61,113 bases of DNA from contig NHBR02000113.1 in assembly GCA_002167435.2 (NCBI GenBank), positions 1-61,113 on the forward strand, given 5' to 3'. A program made the translations under genes and the position numbers. Within the stretch, counting starts at the first letter, position 1. Each line of letters begins with the position of its first letter. Positions 9,352 to 18,181 of this stretch are shown here, one piece after another. Below the pieces are notes generated by a model that was given only the letters and a program-made list of their open reading frames with translations, had not been told where the DNA came from and searched no databases. This DNA is from Allomuricauda sp. TMED12. Lineage in GTDB: Bacteria > Bacteroidota > Bacteroidia > Flavobacteriales > Flavobacteriaceae.

Positions 9352-9810
9352 ATGAAAAAGAAACTGTTTAATTTAGTGTTGTTTTGCCTAACACTTTGTG
9401 TTGTCCTAATTTCTTGTACTTCTCAAAAATCCACATTGGATGTTACCAGTGAAGAAAAGGCAGTTTTCCAATCAAACGATAAAGAAGCCGTAGAGATTTC
9501 GGATGATGAAACCGAATATGAAATCATTATCATTGAACCTGGTTTTTATACTTGGTTAAAGTCTATTGCCCGACCCGAAGGATATTATTCCCAATCGTTT
9601 TTGGAAAATCGAAATGCAATTATGGTGGTCACATGGAACCAAAGGGTATTGCTGCCACAAAGGTGGAATCCCAATCTTTACGAAATGCAAATCAATTACG
9701 ATCCCAGTATTGATTATGGTTATGAAGTCAACTACAAACTGTACAATTACTTCATTTACTTTCAAAGAAAATACAATCAACGTTTAGGTCCTTTTATTCC
9801 AAGGATTTAA
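9352..9810 (+). CDS. DUF6146 family lipoprotein
   Basis: 152 aa when started at the ATG at 9352 (MKKKLFNLVLF...), which gives a clean lipoprotein signal ending in LISC; an in-frame earlier start only adds MYFKI. The mature part has the conserved block YEIIIIEPGFYTWL, YYSQSFLE, QRVLLPQRWNPNLYEMQINYDP and YGYEVNYKLYNYFIYFQRKYNQRLG, which I recall from the Bacteroidota family DUF6146. Function unknown. The terminator just upstream shows it is not read from the DUF937 promoter by default. Confidence 0.75.
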   Translation: MKKKLFNLVLFCLTLCVVLISCTSQKSTLDVTSEEKAVFQSNDKEAVEISDDETEYEIIIIEPGFYTWLKSIARPEGYYSQSFLENRNAIMVVTWNQRVLLPQRWNPNLYEMQINYDPSIDYGYEVNYKLYNYFIYFQRKYNQRLGPFIPRI

Positions 9811-9815
9811 TGTGT

Positions 9816-9823
9816 TATTTTTG
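9816..9823 (+). promoter_or_regulatory. -7 box (TATTTTTG) upstream of the DUF6787-like gene
   Basis: Perfect TAnnTTTG, 20 bases before the ATG at 9843, which would give a leader of about 15 bases. No good TTG element is seen at the right distance. Confidence 0.45.
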
Positions 9824-9842
9824 CATCAATTATAGTTGAACA

Positions 9843-10358
9843 ATGCAAAAATTAAAGCAGCGCTGGGAAATCCAAAAGAACTGGCAAATTATCTTTCCAA
9901 TTTTGGGTGCATTATTGGTTTTATTTACTGCCTACACCATATCTAGAAGCTTTTTACACCTTTTTGGCCTTAACAACACCATATTTGAATGGATTTTTAC
10001 CATTGGTGGTACGTTGACGCTTTATTTTTTATTGATAAAATTTTTCATTTGGTGTTTCAAAAAAGTGGAAAACAAATGGAAAGTGGAATACAAATGGGAA
10101 ATGATTGCCATTTTCATTGTATTTGCCTTAACTGGAAGTGCCGCAGGGAAATTGGCTGGTCCATTGGTCCATTGGATAGGATTGGACAGTGAAAATGTTC
10201 ACGGTGCGATTTATTGGACACTTCGAATTCTCTTGATTTTTCCCATCTATCAAATCCTGCTTGTTTTTATAGGTTGGTTGTTCGGTCAGTATCAATTTTT
10301 CTGGAATTTTGAGAAAAAAATGCTGAAACGTTTGGGTTTAGGGACTTTCTTCTCATAG
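9843..10358 (+). CDS. DUF6787-like integral membrane protein
   Basis: 171 aa with about four hydrophobic spans (residues ~17-35, 45-70, 85-110, 120-148), a GxAAGKLAGPLVHW motif in the third span region, and a C-terminal GWLFGQYQFFWNFEKKMLKRLG. The C-terminal half matches my memory of the Bacteroidota family DUF6787; the first half looks like an added pair of spans. No enzyme motif is visible. Function unknown. It stands between two exported-protein genes on the same strand without tight spacing. Confidence 0.6.
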   Translation: MQKLKQRWEIQKNWQIIFPILGALLVLFTAYTISRSFLHLFGLNNTIFEWIFTIGGTLTLYFLLIKFFIWCFKKVENKWKVEYKWEMIAIFIVFALTGSAAGKLAGPLVHWIGLDSENVHGAIYWTLRILLIFPIYQILLVFIGWLFGQYQFFWNFEKKMLKRLGLGTFFS

Positions 10359-10412
10359 TTTATAGTTTTTTTAACACAATAAGACCAAACACCTTGGTTA
10401 ATTTTGTGAAAT

Positions 10413-10751
10413 ATGATCACCAACCTCCACAAACGTATTCTTATATCAGCTTCCCTTTTGATGGCAGTGGCAATGTTGGCCCCTTCCATAATAAAATTAG
10501 GACACGCTTTATACGAGCATAACCAAGAGGAACAATGTATTGCTTATGGTACCAATCATATACACGATGGTCATCTAGATTGTGATTTTCATGATTTTAC
10601 CCTTGCCAATAAAGTACTTTTCAATTCTTCTTTTACATACCTACCGGTCGAAATACCAGAAATAAGGTATACGACCTCTATCTACCAATTTATTTACAAG
10701 CCCAAAGAAGTTGCTTTCCGGGCTTTACGCGGTCCCCCATCTATTTCATAG
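10413..10751 (+). CDS. Small His-rich exported protein paired with a metal-type TonB receptor
   Basis: 112 aa with an N-terminal hydrophobic segment (MITNLHKRILISASLLMAVAM) that can act as signal peptide or anchor, then a His/Cys-rich stretch including HALYEH, CIAYGTNHIHDGHLDC and DFHDF, and a C terminus ending in RGPPS. The arrangement of His, Cys and Asp suggests a metal-binding periplasmic peptide. The TonB-dependent receptor follows after 41 bases. A perfect TAATTTTG box at 10399-10406 lies so close to the ATG that the transcript would be nearly leaderless. I do not recognise a named family. Confidence 0.75.
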   Translation: MITNLHKRILISASLLMAVAMLAPSIIKLGHALYEHNQEEQCIAYGTNHIHDGHLDCDFHDFTLANKVLFNSSFTYLPVEIPEIRYTTSIYQFIYKPKEVAFRALRGPPSIS

Positions 10752-10792
10752 TAAGATTGATTTAAGATTTTTTAAACCATTTATTTTTTACA

Positions 10793-13051
10793 ATGAAACA
10801 ATTATATATTTCAATGCTTTTGGCATTGGTTCCCCTATTTACATATTCACAAAACACATTAACAGGAAACATATCTGACGCCGAGACCGGCGAACCTTTG
10901 GAACAAGTTTCCGTTTATATTCCGCAATTGGAAAACGGAACGGTCACTGGTCAAGATGGAAACTATTCTTTAAAAAACCTTCCTGAAGGAAACTATAAAC
11001 TCGTTATCTCTTACATAGGATTTGAAACGCATTCCACATCAATAGAAATTAATTCCGGAAACAATGCATTCGATTTTCAAATGGTTCCTTCCGCTATAGA
11101 AATGGACGAAGTGGTCCTTTCCACACCATTCCATAAACTACAGCGTGAAAACGTTATGAAAGTGGAACAAAAATCCATGGAAGAGTTAAAACAACAAGGT
11201 GGTATTACCTTATCTGAAGGAATTACCAATATTCCTGGGGTTTCATCGGTCTCAACAGGAGTTGGTATTGGAAAGCCCGTTATCCGTGGTTTGAGTTTTA
11301 ACCGTGTCTTAGTGTATACGCAAGGTGTTCGTTTGGAGAACCAACAATATGGCGGCGAGCATGGATTGGGGCTCAACGATGCCGGTATTTCAAGTGTTGA
11401 AGTTATAAAAGGACCTGCCTCATTATTGTATGGTTCCGATGCATTGGGAGGTGTTTTGTACTTAAATCCTGAGAAATTTGAGTCATCCGGCGAAACATCC
11501 GGAGATGTCAATATGAGATATTTCACAAATACCTTAGGTTACAATGCGAATGCTGGCTTTAAAACCTCTGGCGATAAACTAAAATTTTTGGTGCGTGGGG
11601 CCTATGCATCCAATGCCGACTACGAAACTGGGGATGGCACAAGCGTCACCAATTCCAGATTCAACGAGGCCGATTTAAAAACAGGGCTAGCTTACCAAGC
11701 CTCAAGATTTAAAACGGAGCTTCGGTACAACTACAATACTTCAGAACTTGGTATTCCAGAAGAAATTGGAGTTCAAAACAACGATCGTGATCCTTTGGAG
11801 CCCTACCAAGAACTTACTACCCATATTTTGAGTTCGAAAAACAACATCTTTTTTAAGAAATCCAGTTTGGAGGCCACCTTTGGTTACACGGTAAACAATA
11901 GGAAGGAGTTTGAAGAGCATCACCACGAGGATGCAGAGGAAGAGCATATGGAAGAGGAAGAGGAAGAGGAAGAAGGAGCAGCCTTGGATATGCGGTTAAG
12001 TACCTTCAACTACAATATTCAGTTCAACCCACAATGGGGGAAAATGACGACTATCTTTGGAGTCCAAGGGATGCATCAAAAAAATGAAAACTTTGGAGAA
12101 GAAGTATTGGTCCCCGATGCCATTACCAACGATTTTGGAGTTTTGGCCACTTCGCATATCCATTTTGATAAAAGTGACCTTCAAATTGGATTACGGTACG
12201 ATTTAAGGTCCATCAACGGAGAAGAAAGTGGTATTGAAGGAGATGAAGAGTATATTCCTACTTTAAGTAAAGACTTTAATAGTTTTAATGCTGCTGTAGG
12301 GTATCGCATGGACCTTACACAGAATATTATAGGGCGTTTAAATTTTGCCACAGGCTTCAGGGCTCCCAACTTGTCTGAATTATCATCCAATGGATTGCAC
12401 AGTGGTGCCAACCGAGTGGAAATTGGAAACCCTGATTTGGATAGTGAGCAAAACTTCCAGATAGATTTGGCTTTAGAGTATGGAAACAAACATATTGAAG
12501 CTTATGTCAATACTTTCTACAATATAGTAAATGACTACATCTATCTGGAGCCAACCGGAGAATTCAGGGAATTGGATCCTGTTTATGATTTCCAACAGCA
12601 AAATGCGATTTTGTACGGTGGGGAATTTGGATTCCACTTACACCCCCACCCCATAGATTGGCTGCATTTGGAAAGTAGTTACGACATTGTTTTTGGTGAG
12701 CTGGAGGATAATTCCAACCTACCATTGATTCCTGCCAATCGTTGGACAAATACTTTTCGTGTAGAATGGAATAAAAGGAACCAAGATTATAAATGTTATG
12801 CATTTGTGACACTTCAAACCTTTTTTGATCAAAATAAAGTGGCTGATTTTGAGACCAAGACGCCTAGATATAACCTGTTTAACGTTGGTGTGGGAGGTGA
12901 TTTGAAAATTTTCAATCAAAAAGTTGGGTACTCCATTACTGGAAACAATGTTTTTGACAAGAATTATATCTCACACTTATCCAGATTAAAGGCTGATGGC
13001 ATAGCCAACATAGGAAGAAATATTTCTTTCAATTTGAATGTTCCATTGTAA
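10793..13051 (+). CDS. TonB-dependent receptor, ZnuD-like
   Basis: Outer-membrane active transporter of 752 aa: signal peptide (residues 1-19), carboxypeptidase-like regulatory domain (about 21-105), plug domain (about 120-230, with KPVIRGLSFNRVLVYTQGVR and VEVIKGPASLLYGSDALGGV) and a 22-strand-type barrel ending in an aromatic-poor NLNVPL. Around residues 372-398 is a long His/Glu run (HHHED then many E), the kind of extracellular loop that binds zinc in ZnuD receptors. The His-rich peptide encoded just before supports a zinc or similar divalent metal as substrate. Substrate identity is inferred, not shown. Confidence 0.88.
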   Translation: MKQLYISMLLALVPLFTYSQNTLTGNISDAETGEPLEQVSVYIPQLENGTVTGQDGNYSLKNLPEGNYKLVISYIGFETHSTSIEINSGNNAFDFQMVPSAIEMDEVVLSTPFHKLQRENVMKVEQKSMEELKQQGGITLSEGITNIPGVSSVSTGVGIGKPVIRGLSFNRVLVYTQGVRLENQQYGGEHGLGLNDAGISSVEVIKGPASLLYGSDALGGVLYLNPEKFESSGETSGDVNMRYFTNTLGYNANAGFKTSGDKLKFLVRGAYASNADYETGDGTSVTNSRFNEADLKTGLAYQASRFKTELRYNYNTSELGIPEEIGVQNNDRDPLEPYQELTTHILSSKNNIFFKKSSLEATFGYTVNNRKEFEEHHHEDAEEEHMEEEEEEEEGAALDMRLSTFNYNIQFNPQWGKMTTIFGVQGMHQKNENFGEEVLVPDAITNDFGVLATSHIHFDKSDLQIGLRYDLRSINGEESGIEGDEEYIPTLSKDFNSFNAAVGYRMDLTQNIIGRLNFATGFRAPNLSELSSNGLHSGANRVEIGNPDLDSEQNFQIDLALEYGNKHIEAYVNTFYNIVNDYIYLEPTGEFRELDPVYDFQQQNAILYGGEFGFHLHPHPIDWLHLESSYDIVFGELEDNSNLPLIPANRWTNTFRVEWNKRNQDYKCYAFVTLQTFFDQNKVADFETKTPRYNLFNVGVGGDLKIFNQKVGYSITGNNVFDKNYISHLSRLKADGIANIGRNISFNLNVPL

Positions 13052-13079
13052 AGCATCGGGATTCAACCCATCTAAAAAT

Positions 13080-13111
13080 AAAGGTCAATCTATCTTAGGT
13101 TGACCTTTTTT
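13080..13111 (+). terminator. Terminator after the TonB receptor
   Basis: Stem AAAGGTCAA/TTGACCTTT (13080-13088 and 13100-13108) followed by further T. The stop codon of the opposing small gene lies inside the stem; the upstream A-rich side may also serve that gene. Confidence 0.75.
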
Positions 13112-13381
13112 CTTACTCAATAAATAAGTGTAAATCCAAGTGAGCGTAAAGGTGGGAATCACATCCATACCAGGGACCAACTCCTCTGTAAAAGTAATGA
13201 GACCGGCGGCCTGTCCTACCCTACCTTTATAAAGTCGGGTCATGAGCCATCCGGCAAGAGGCGCCCAGATAACATCGGAAAACTCACCTATGCCTGGAAT
13301 TACAAAGGATAGCATCCCAATGGCATCGAACAGTAAACCTAAAAAAAGGTTACGATATTTATTGTCTTTTTCTTCTGCCAT
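13085..13381 (-). CDS. Small membrane protein, hypothetical
   Basis: 98 aa. Two or three hydrophobic spans: FLGLLFDAIGMLSFVIPGIG (about residues 12-31), an amphipathic WAPLAGWLMTRLY stretch and FTLTWIYTYLL near residues 77-89, with a basic end KKKGQPKID. The phrase IGMLSFVIPGIGEFSDVIWAPLAG is conserved in Bacteroidota proteins I have seen annotated only as hypothetical. It lies 40 bases downstream of folE on the same strand and may be the last gene of the msrA-folE unit. Function unknown. Confidence 0.7.
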   Translation of the reverse strand: MAEEKDNKYRNLFLGLLFDAIGMLSFVIPGIGEFSDVIWAPLAGWLMTRLYKGRVGQAAGLITFTEELVPGMDVIPTFTLTWIYTYLLSKKKGQPKID

Positions 13382-13421
13382 AGAGGAAAAATAGCAATTC
13401 CCGCTTAATTGGAAAAGTGGT

Positions 13422-14021
13422 TTACGACAAATCGGCGCTGATCAGCTTTAAAAATTCGTTTCGGGTCTCGATTCTCTCAAACTGTCCTCTAAAACCTGAG
13501 GTTGTAGTAACTGAGTTTTGTTTTTGTACACCGCGCATCATCATACACATATGGGCTGCTTCAATTACCACAGCAACTCCCTTTGGTTTCAATGTCTTGT
13601 TGATGCATTCCAAAATATCATGTGTTAATCGCTCTTGTACTTGCAATCTGCGAGCAAAAACGTCAACCACACGAGGAATCTTGCTCAAACCAACAATATG
13701 TCCGTTGGGAATGTACGCCACATGCGCCTTCCCAAAAAATGGAAGCATATGATGCTCACAAAGCGAGTACAGTTCAATATCTTTAATAATGACCATGTCA
13801 TCATAGCTTTCTTCGAACATGGCCCCTTTAAGAATTTCCTCCGCATCTTGCTTGTAACCCTGCGTAAGAAAAAGCATAGCTTTCGCTGCACGCTCTGGGG
13901 TTTTAACCAATCCCTCACGGGTAATATCTTCACCGATATCATCCACAATTTTGGAAAAATGATCTTTTACCTCATTGGTAATTTCAATATTGTACTCTTC
14001 GAGGTTTCTATACGGTGCCAT
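13422..14021 (-). CDS. folE: GTP cyclohydrolase I
   Basis: Converts GTP to 7,8-dihydroneopterin triphosphate, the first step of folate/pterin synthesis. 199 aa, normal length. The zinc and active-site residues are visible in [21 protein letters not shown] (Cys, His, His), the [22 protein letters not shown] segment, and the second zinc Cys normally near the end is here represented by the [12 protein letters not shown] region ([10 protein letters not shown]), the family motif. It overlaps the end of msrA by 14 bases, so the two are translationally coupled. Confidence 0.96.
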   Translation of the reverse strand: MAPYRNLEEYNIEITNEVKDHFSKIVDDIGEDITREGLVKTPERAAKAMLFLTQGYKQDAEEILKGAMFEESYDDMVIIKDIELYSLCEHHMLPFFGKAHVAYIPNGHIVGLSKIPRVVDVFARRLQVQERLTHDILECINKTLKPKGVAVVIEAAHMCMMMRGVQKQNSVTTTSGFRGQFERIETRNEFLKLISADLS

Positions 14022-14571
14022 TCTTTAGTTTTTTTGAAAAATAGTTGTTCAGTTTTTTGATCTTAGGATCAATTATGGTCTGACAATACGGTTGTTGCCT
14101 ATGTTCGTTGTAATAATCGTGATGCTCCTCTTCGGCCATATAAAATGGCTTGGCCTCGGAAACGGCAGTTACAATGGGAGAGTCAAATATATTTTCTTTC
14201 TCCAATAGTTGAATGAAATCTTCGGCCAACTGTTTTTGTTCCGGGGTAGTATAGAAAATTTCGCTACGGTATTGTGTCCCCACATCATTGCCTTGTCGGT
14301 TCAATGTTGTAGGGTCGTGTGTGGCAAAAAACACCTCCAATAATTCGGCATATGATATTTTTGAGGCATCAAAGGTAATTTTAACACCTTCGGCATGTCC
14401 CGTTCTTCCAGTTGTAATCTCTCTATATGCTGGATTCTTAATGGTTCCTCCTGTATAGCCAGAAACGACTTCCGATACTCCATTCAATCGCTGAAAAACA
14501 GCTTCTGTACACCAAAAACAACCCGCGGCAAAAATTGCCGTTTTCAATTCCACTTTATTTTGTTTATCCAT
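14008..14571 (-). CDS. msrA: Peptide-methionine (S)-S-oxide reductase
   Basis: Repairs methionine-S-sulfoxide. 187 aa; catalytic [10 protein letters not shown] at residues 17-26 (nucleophile Cys18, with Cys21 beside it), [20 protein letters not shown], and the C-terminal [12 protein letters not shown] with a possible recycling Cys. No signal peptide, so it is cytosolic. A TAACTTTG box (minus strand, 14579-14586) lies directly upstream of the ATG and would make an almost leaderless message; no matching TTG is seen. It overlaps folE by 14 bases. Confidence 0.95.
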   Translation of the reverse strand: MDKQNKVELKTAIFAAGCFWCTEAVFQRLNGVSEVVSGYTGGTIKNPAYREITTGRTGHAEGVKITFDASKISYAELLEVFFATHDPTTLNRQGNDVGTQYRSEIFYTTPEQKQLAEDFIQLLEKENIFDSPIVTAVSEAKPFYMAEEEHHDYYNEHRQQPYCQTIIDPKIKKLNNYFSKKLKNGTV

Positions 14572-14715
14572 TTCGATTCAAAGTTAAACAATATTTGATT
14601 GGAAAAATGAATCCTAACAAATATTTATATGTTGCTTGGTCGAATTTAAAGCCTTATACTTATTTCTTGAAATTTCCACTACACTTTAATCTATATGCGG
14701 ATACGTTGTGAAAAA

Positions 14716-14746
14716 TTGTGGGATTCATATCAAAACGTCATCTTTG
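14716..14746 (+). promoter_or_regulatory. Probable promoter of the lolD-like gene
   Basis: TTG at 14716-14718, a 20-base spacer and CATCTTTG at 14739-14746, one mismatch from TAnnTTTG. The ATG is 44 bases further on. Confidence 0.5.
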
Positions 14747-14790
14747 CGATACAACAGTAATCATTATCTTCGACCAATGAAGATGTACTT

Positions 14791-15459
14791 ATGATAAAGG
14801 CCACAAATATTCAAAAAAGTTACGGAGACCTTAAGGTTTTACAAGGGGTTGACTTAGAAATAAAAAAAGGTGAGGTAGTTTCCATTGTCGGAGCCTCGGG
14901 GGCTGGAAAAACTACGCTCTTGCAAATATTGGGTACTTTGGATACCCCTACCAACAAGGGAGAAAGTACTTTGGTAATCAACGACACCGATGTAAACCAG
15001 CTCAACGATAAGGGTTTGGCTAAATTCCGAAATGAGCATATTGGTTTTATCTTTCAGTTTCATCAGTTGTTGCCCGAGTTTACGGCTTTAGAGAATGTCT
15101 GTATTCCCGCTTTTATCAAAAAAACACCTCGAGCGGAAGCCGAAAAGCGGGCCAAAGAGCTATTGGACTTCTTGGGATTAAAGGAACGTTACAATCATAA
15201 GCCCAATGCACTTTCGGGCGGTGAGCAGCAACGTGTGGCCGTTGCCCGTTCCTTAATGAACAACCCTTCCGTGGTTTTGGCAGATGAGCCCAGTGGAAAT
15301 TTGGATTCTGAAAGTGCAGACAATCTACACAAACTGTTTTTTCAACTTCGGGACGAGTTCGGACAAACCTTTGTATTGGTAACCCACAACTTGGAATTGG
15401 CCGATATGGCGGACAGAAAATTGACCATGGTGGATGGATTGATTGTTTCCAAAGAATGA
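14791..15459 (+). CDS. ABC transporter ATP-binding protein, LolD/MacB type
   Basis: 222-residue ATPase with Walker A GASGAGKT (34-41), Q-loop [16 protein letters not shown], signature [13 protein letters not shown], Walker [13 protein letters not shown] and the His switch THNLELA. Length and the [15 protein letters not shown] segment place it in the LolD/FtsE/MacB group that drives lipoprotein release or other extracytoplasmic export. No permease gene is next to it, so its partner must be encoded elsewhere. The next gene starts one base after its stop. Confidence 0.88.
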   Translation: MIKATNIQKSYGDLKVLQGVDLEIKKGEVVSIVGASGAGKTTLLQILGTLDTPTNKGESTLVINDTDVNQLNDKGLAKFRNEHIGFIFQFHQLLPEFTALENVCIPAFIKKTPRAEAEKRAKELLDFLGLKERYNHKPNALSGGEQQRVAVARSLMNNPSVVLADEPSGNLDSESADNLHKLFFQLRDEFGQTFVLVTHNLELADMADRKLTMVDGLIVSKE

Positions 15460-15460
15460 T

Positions 15461-16225
15461 ATGACCAAAGCTGAGCTCAAAGAATTTTTGGATGCCAAGG
15501 TGTTGGAGTACAACCACCCCAAGTTTTTAGAGGATGACCCTTTGCAAATTCCACACCTGTACAATCAAAAAGAAGACATTGAAATAAGCGCTTTTTTAAC
15601 GGCCACCATTGCTTGGGGAAATCGTAAGAGTATTATCAATAATGCTACAAGATTGATGGGGTTAATGGGCAATACGCCTTATGATTTTGTTATGAATCAC
15701 TCCCAAGATGACTTGGATGTACTCTCTCCTTTTGTACACCGCACCTTTAATGGAACTGACCTTGGTTACTTTGTAACCAGCCTACAAAACATCTATAAAA
15801 ATCATGGTGGTTTAGAGGCAGTTTTTAGCGAATACCAGGGTAAGGACACCATGCAACCTGCCATTTCCAATTTCAAGGAATTGTTTTTTGAGCTTCCACA
15901 CCAAAATAGGACCCAAAAACATGTATCCGACCCTAATAAAGGTTCTGCGGCGAAGCGAATCAATATGTTTCTGCGTTGGATGGTCCGTGACAACAGTACG
16001 GGAGTTGATTTTGGGTTATGGAAAGACATCTCCCCGGCCAAACTTTCCTGCCCATTGGATGTGCATTCCGGCAATGTTGCCCGCAAGTTAAATCTGCTCA
16101 AACGCAAACAAAACGATGCCAAAGCGCTACAGGAATTGGATAAGAACCTAAGAAAACTGGACGCTACCGACCCTGTAAAATATGACTTTGCACTGTTCGG
16201 TTTAGGGGTTTTTGAAAAGTTTTAG
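15461..16225 (+). CDS. TIGR02757 family protein (DUF2400)
   Basis: 254 aa from the ATG at 15461, one base after the lolD-like stop; an in-frame TTG 18 bases earlier would overlap that gene and adds only MFPKND. Conserved blocks of the family are seen: ISAFLTATIAWGNRKSIINNATRLM, PYDFV, GKGSAAKRINMFLRWMVRD (here DPNKGSAAKRINMFLRWM), DFGLWKDISPAKLSCPLDVHSGNVARKLNLL and YDFALFGLGV. The fold resembles HhH DNA glycosylases, but the role is unknown. The tight spacing suggests co-transcription with the ATPase, probably without shared function. Confidence 0.85.
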   Translation: MTKAELKEFLDAKVLEYNHPKFLEDDPLQIPHLYNQKEDIEISAFLTATIAWGNRKSIINNATRLMGLMGNTPYDFVMNHSQDDLDVLSPFVHRTFNGTDLGYFVTSLQNIYKNHGGLEAVFSEYQGKDTMQPAISNFKELFFELPHQNRTQKHVSDPNKGSAAKRINMFLRWMVRDNSTGVDFGLWKDISPAKLSCPLDVHSGNVARKLNLLKRKQNDAKALQELDKNLRKLDATDPVKYDFALFGLGVFEKF

Positions 16226-16243
16226 GTAATTTGAACCTTGTAG

Positions 16244-16891
16244 ATGTATGATGAAATGAAATATTTGTCCCCTTCTTACTTTTTTGATTTTGAACACCAT
16301 TCCATTCAAGAATTGATCACGGAATTTATGGCACCTGAATTGACCAATAAAGAGAAAACCATCGGGCTGTATAACAAAGTTCGGGATGAATGGAAATATG
16401 ATCCATACCATATCAGTCTTGCCAAAGAAAATTATAGGGCCAGTAGCATTGTACAGAAAAGCACGGGCAATTGTGTGGAGAAATCCATTTTGTTGATTGC
16501 CGGGCTTAGGGGAATGGGAATACCTGCCAGACTTCATTTAGGGAAAGTTAAAAACCATATTGCCGTAGAAAGATTAACCGAAAAGTTCGGTTCCAACGAA
16601 CTTACCCCTCATGGAATGGTTAATGCCAATCTCAACAACAAATGGCTAAAAATGTCTCCTGCGTTCAATAAAAGTTTGTGTGAGAAATTAAATGTGGAAC
16701 CTTTGGAGTTCGACGGAGAACATAACTCTTTCCTACAAGCTTACAATAGTGCTGGCACTCGATTTATGGAATACATAGAGGACTATGGGCATTTTGAGGA
16801 TGTTCCACTGGAATTCATGAAAAAGAACATCAAAGAACACTATCCCCATATTTTTGACAAAGCTGACAATATTACCGAGTTTAGATTATAA
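16244..16891 (+). CDS. Transglutaminase-like domain protein
   Basis: 215 aa, no signal peptide. The transglutaminase/cysteine-protease core is suggested by NCVEKSILLIAGLRGMGIPARLHLGKVKNH (catalytic Cys near residue 72, His in the following KNHI segment). The usual Asp of the triad, expected after the tryptophan strand, is not obvious: the sequence reads NKWLKMSPAFN. The enzyme may therefore be atypical or inactive. It follows the TIGR02757 gene by 18 bases on the same strand. Two ATGs 12 bases apart (16244 and 16256) could both serve as start. Confidence 0.7.
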   Translation: MYDEMKYLSPSYFFDFEHHSIQELITEFMAPELTNKEKTIGLYNKVRDEWKYDPYHISLAKENYRASSIVQKSTGNCVEKSILLIAGLRGMGIPARLHLGKVKNHIAVERLTEKFGSNELTPHGMVNANLNNKWLKMSPAFNKSLCEKLNVEPLEFDGEHNSFLQAYNSAGTRFMEYIEDYGHFEDVPLEFMKKNIKEHYPHIFDKADNITEFRL

Positions 16892-16910
16892 TGAAAAATA
16901 ATCAGTGATT

Positions 16911-18050
16911 TCAGCCGCCAAAGCCAAAGCCAGGCTCAAAATCCAGTGCAATCGTCTCTCCCCCATTGGCTATGGATTTATAAATAGCTTCCACAATCAT
17001 CATATCGCGTTTTCCCATTTCGCCAGGCGCTTTGTTGGGTTCGCCAAATAATACATGTCGTGCAAAATCGTCCATTTGTAATTTTTGTTGACTTTCATGT
17101 GGAAATTTGATTTCGTCACCGTTTGAGGTCTCTCCGCTAAGTGGTCCATAGTTATTGGCGGGCTGCAATCTAAACCAACCCGAAGTTCCCGAAGCATACA
17201 TGGCATTGGCATTAAAATTATGGGAAGTGGTTATATTCCCCACAGCACCGCTTGGAAACTCAAATTGTGCCGTTATGGTCTCGTCGGTCTCTTTAAAATA
17301 TTCAGGTCGGGTGCTAAACTCCTGTGCGGCAACCGATATAGGATTTTCACCGGTACCATAAATGGTACTTTGTACAGCATACACCCCCATATTCATTAAA
17401 GCACCACCACCAGAAAGTTTTTTATCCAAACGCCATTGGTTGGGGTTGCCTGCAGAACGATAAGCTGCATCGGCAGAAACAAATAAAATATCACCAAAGG
17501 TTTTTTCCTTTACATATTTCTTTACTTGTTGTGTGTAGGGTTCGGAATGTAAACGATAGCCCATCCCAAGTTTTACACCAGCTTCATTACAAGCATTTAT
17601 GATAGCATCACACTCCGCAACGCTAATGCCCATAGGTTTTTCACAGATGACATGCTTGCCGGCTTTTGCGGCACGAATACTAAATTCGGCATGCATACTA
17701 TTGGGCAGTACCACATACACTACATCAATGTCCTCGTTATTGGCGATATCATCAAAATTTTGATAATTATAGATGTTCTTTTCAGGGATTCCGTATTTAT
17801 CCGCCCAAATTTGCTTCTTTTCAGGAGTCCCCGTCACAATTCCAGCCAAATAACAATGTTGGGTATCCTGCAATGCAGGAGCTAATTGATAGGTGCTGTA
17901 CCCTCCGAGTCCTACCAAAACAATACCCAACTTCTTTTTATCTTGATTGCCCCCCATGGCGCAGGCAAAGGGTGCAGACGATAACAATGCTGCGGCTCCA
18001 ATTCCTTTTGCGGTCAGACTATTAAAATTTCTACGGGTAAGACTTTTCAT
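16911..18050 (-). CDS. Gfo/Idh/MocA family oxidoreductase with Tat signal
   Basis: 379 aa. The N terminus carries a twin-arginine motif (LTRRNFNSLT) and a following hydrophobic stretch that ends in PFACAMGG, compatible with a Tat signal and possibly a lipobox Cys. The Rossmann motif is GIVLVGLGGYSTYQLAP; the family EKPMGISVAEC (catalytic Lys) and GYRLHSEPYTQ follow, then the C-terminal alpha/beta domain with GGGALMNMGVYAVQ. It resembles periplasmic glucose-fructose oxidoreductases that carry tightly bound NADP(H). Substrate unknown. It is divergent from the S10 peptidase gene. Confidence 0.88.
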   Translation of the reverse strand: MKSLTRRNFNSLTAKGIGAAALLSSAPFACAMGGNQDKKKLGIVLVGLGGYSTYQLAPALQDTQHCYLAGIVTGTPEKKQIWADKYGIPEKNIYNYQNFDDIANNEDIDVVYVVLPNSMHAEFSIRAAKAGKHVICEKPMGISVAECDAIINACNEAGVKLGMGYRLHSEPYTQQVKKYVKEKTFGDILFVSADAAYRSAGNPNQWRLDKKLSGGGALMNMGVYAVQSTIYGTGENPISVAAQEFSTRPEYFKETDETITAQFEFPSGAVGNITTSHNFNANAMYASGTSGWFRLQPANNYGPLSGETSNGDEIKFPHESQQKLQMDDFARHVLFGEPNKAPGEMGKRDMMIVEAIYKSIANGGETIALDFEPGFGFGG

Positions 18051-18181
18051 GGAATATAGATTTAGTGAACGATACTAAAATTAAGAATAATAGCTCAATT
18101 AGGGCATTTACAATTCTTTTAACAAGAGAAGAACTTTCAAATTCCTTATTTTTATGGCTAGACTAATTCAACCAAATAATA

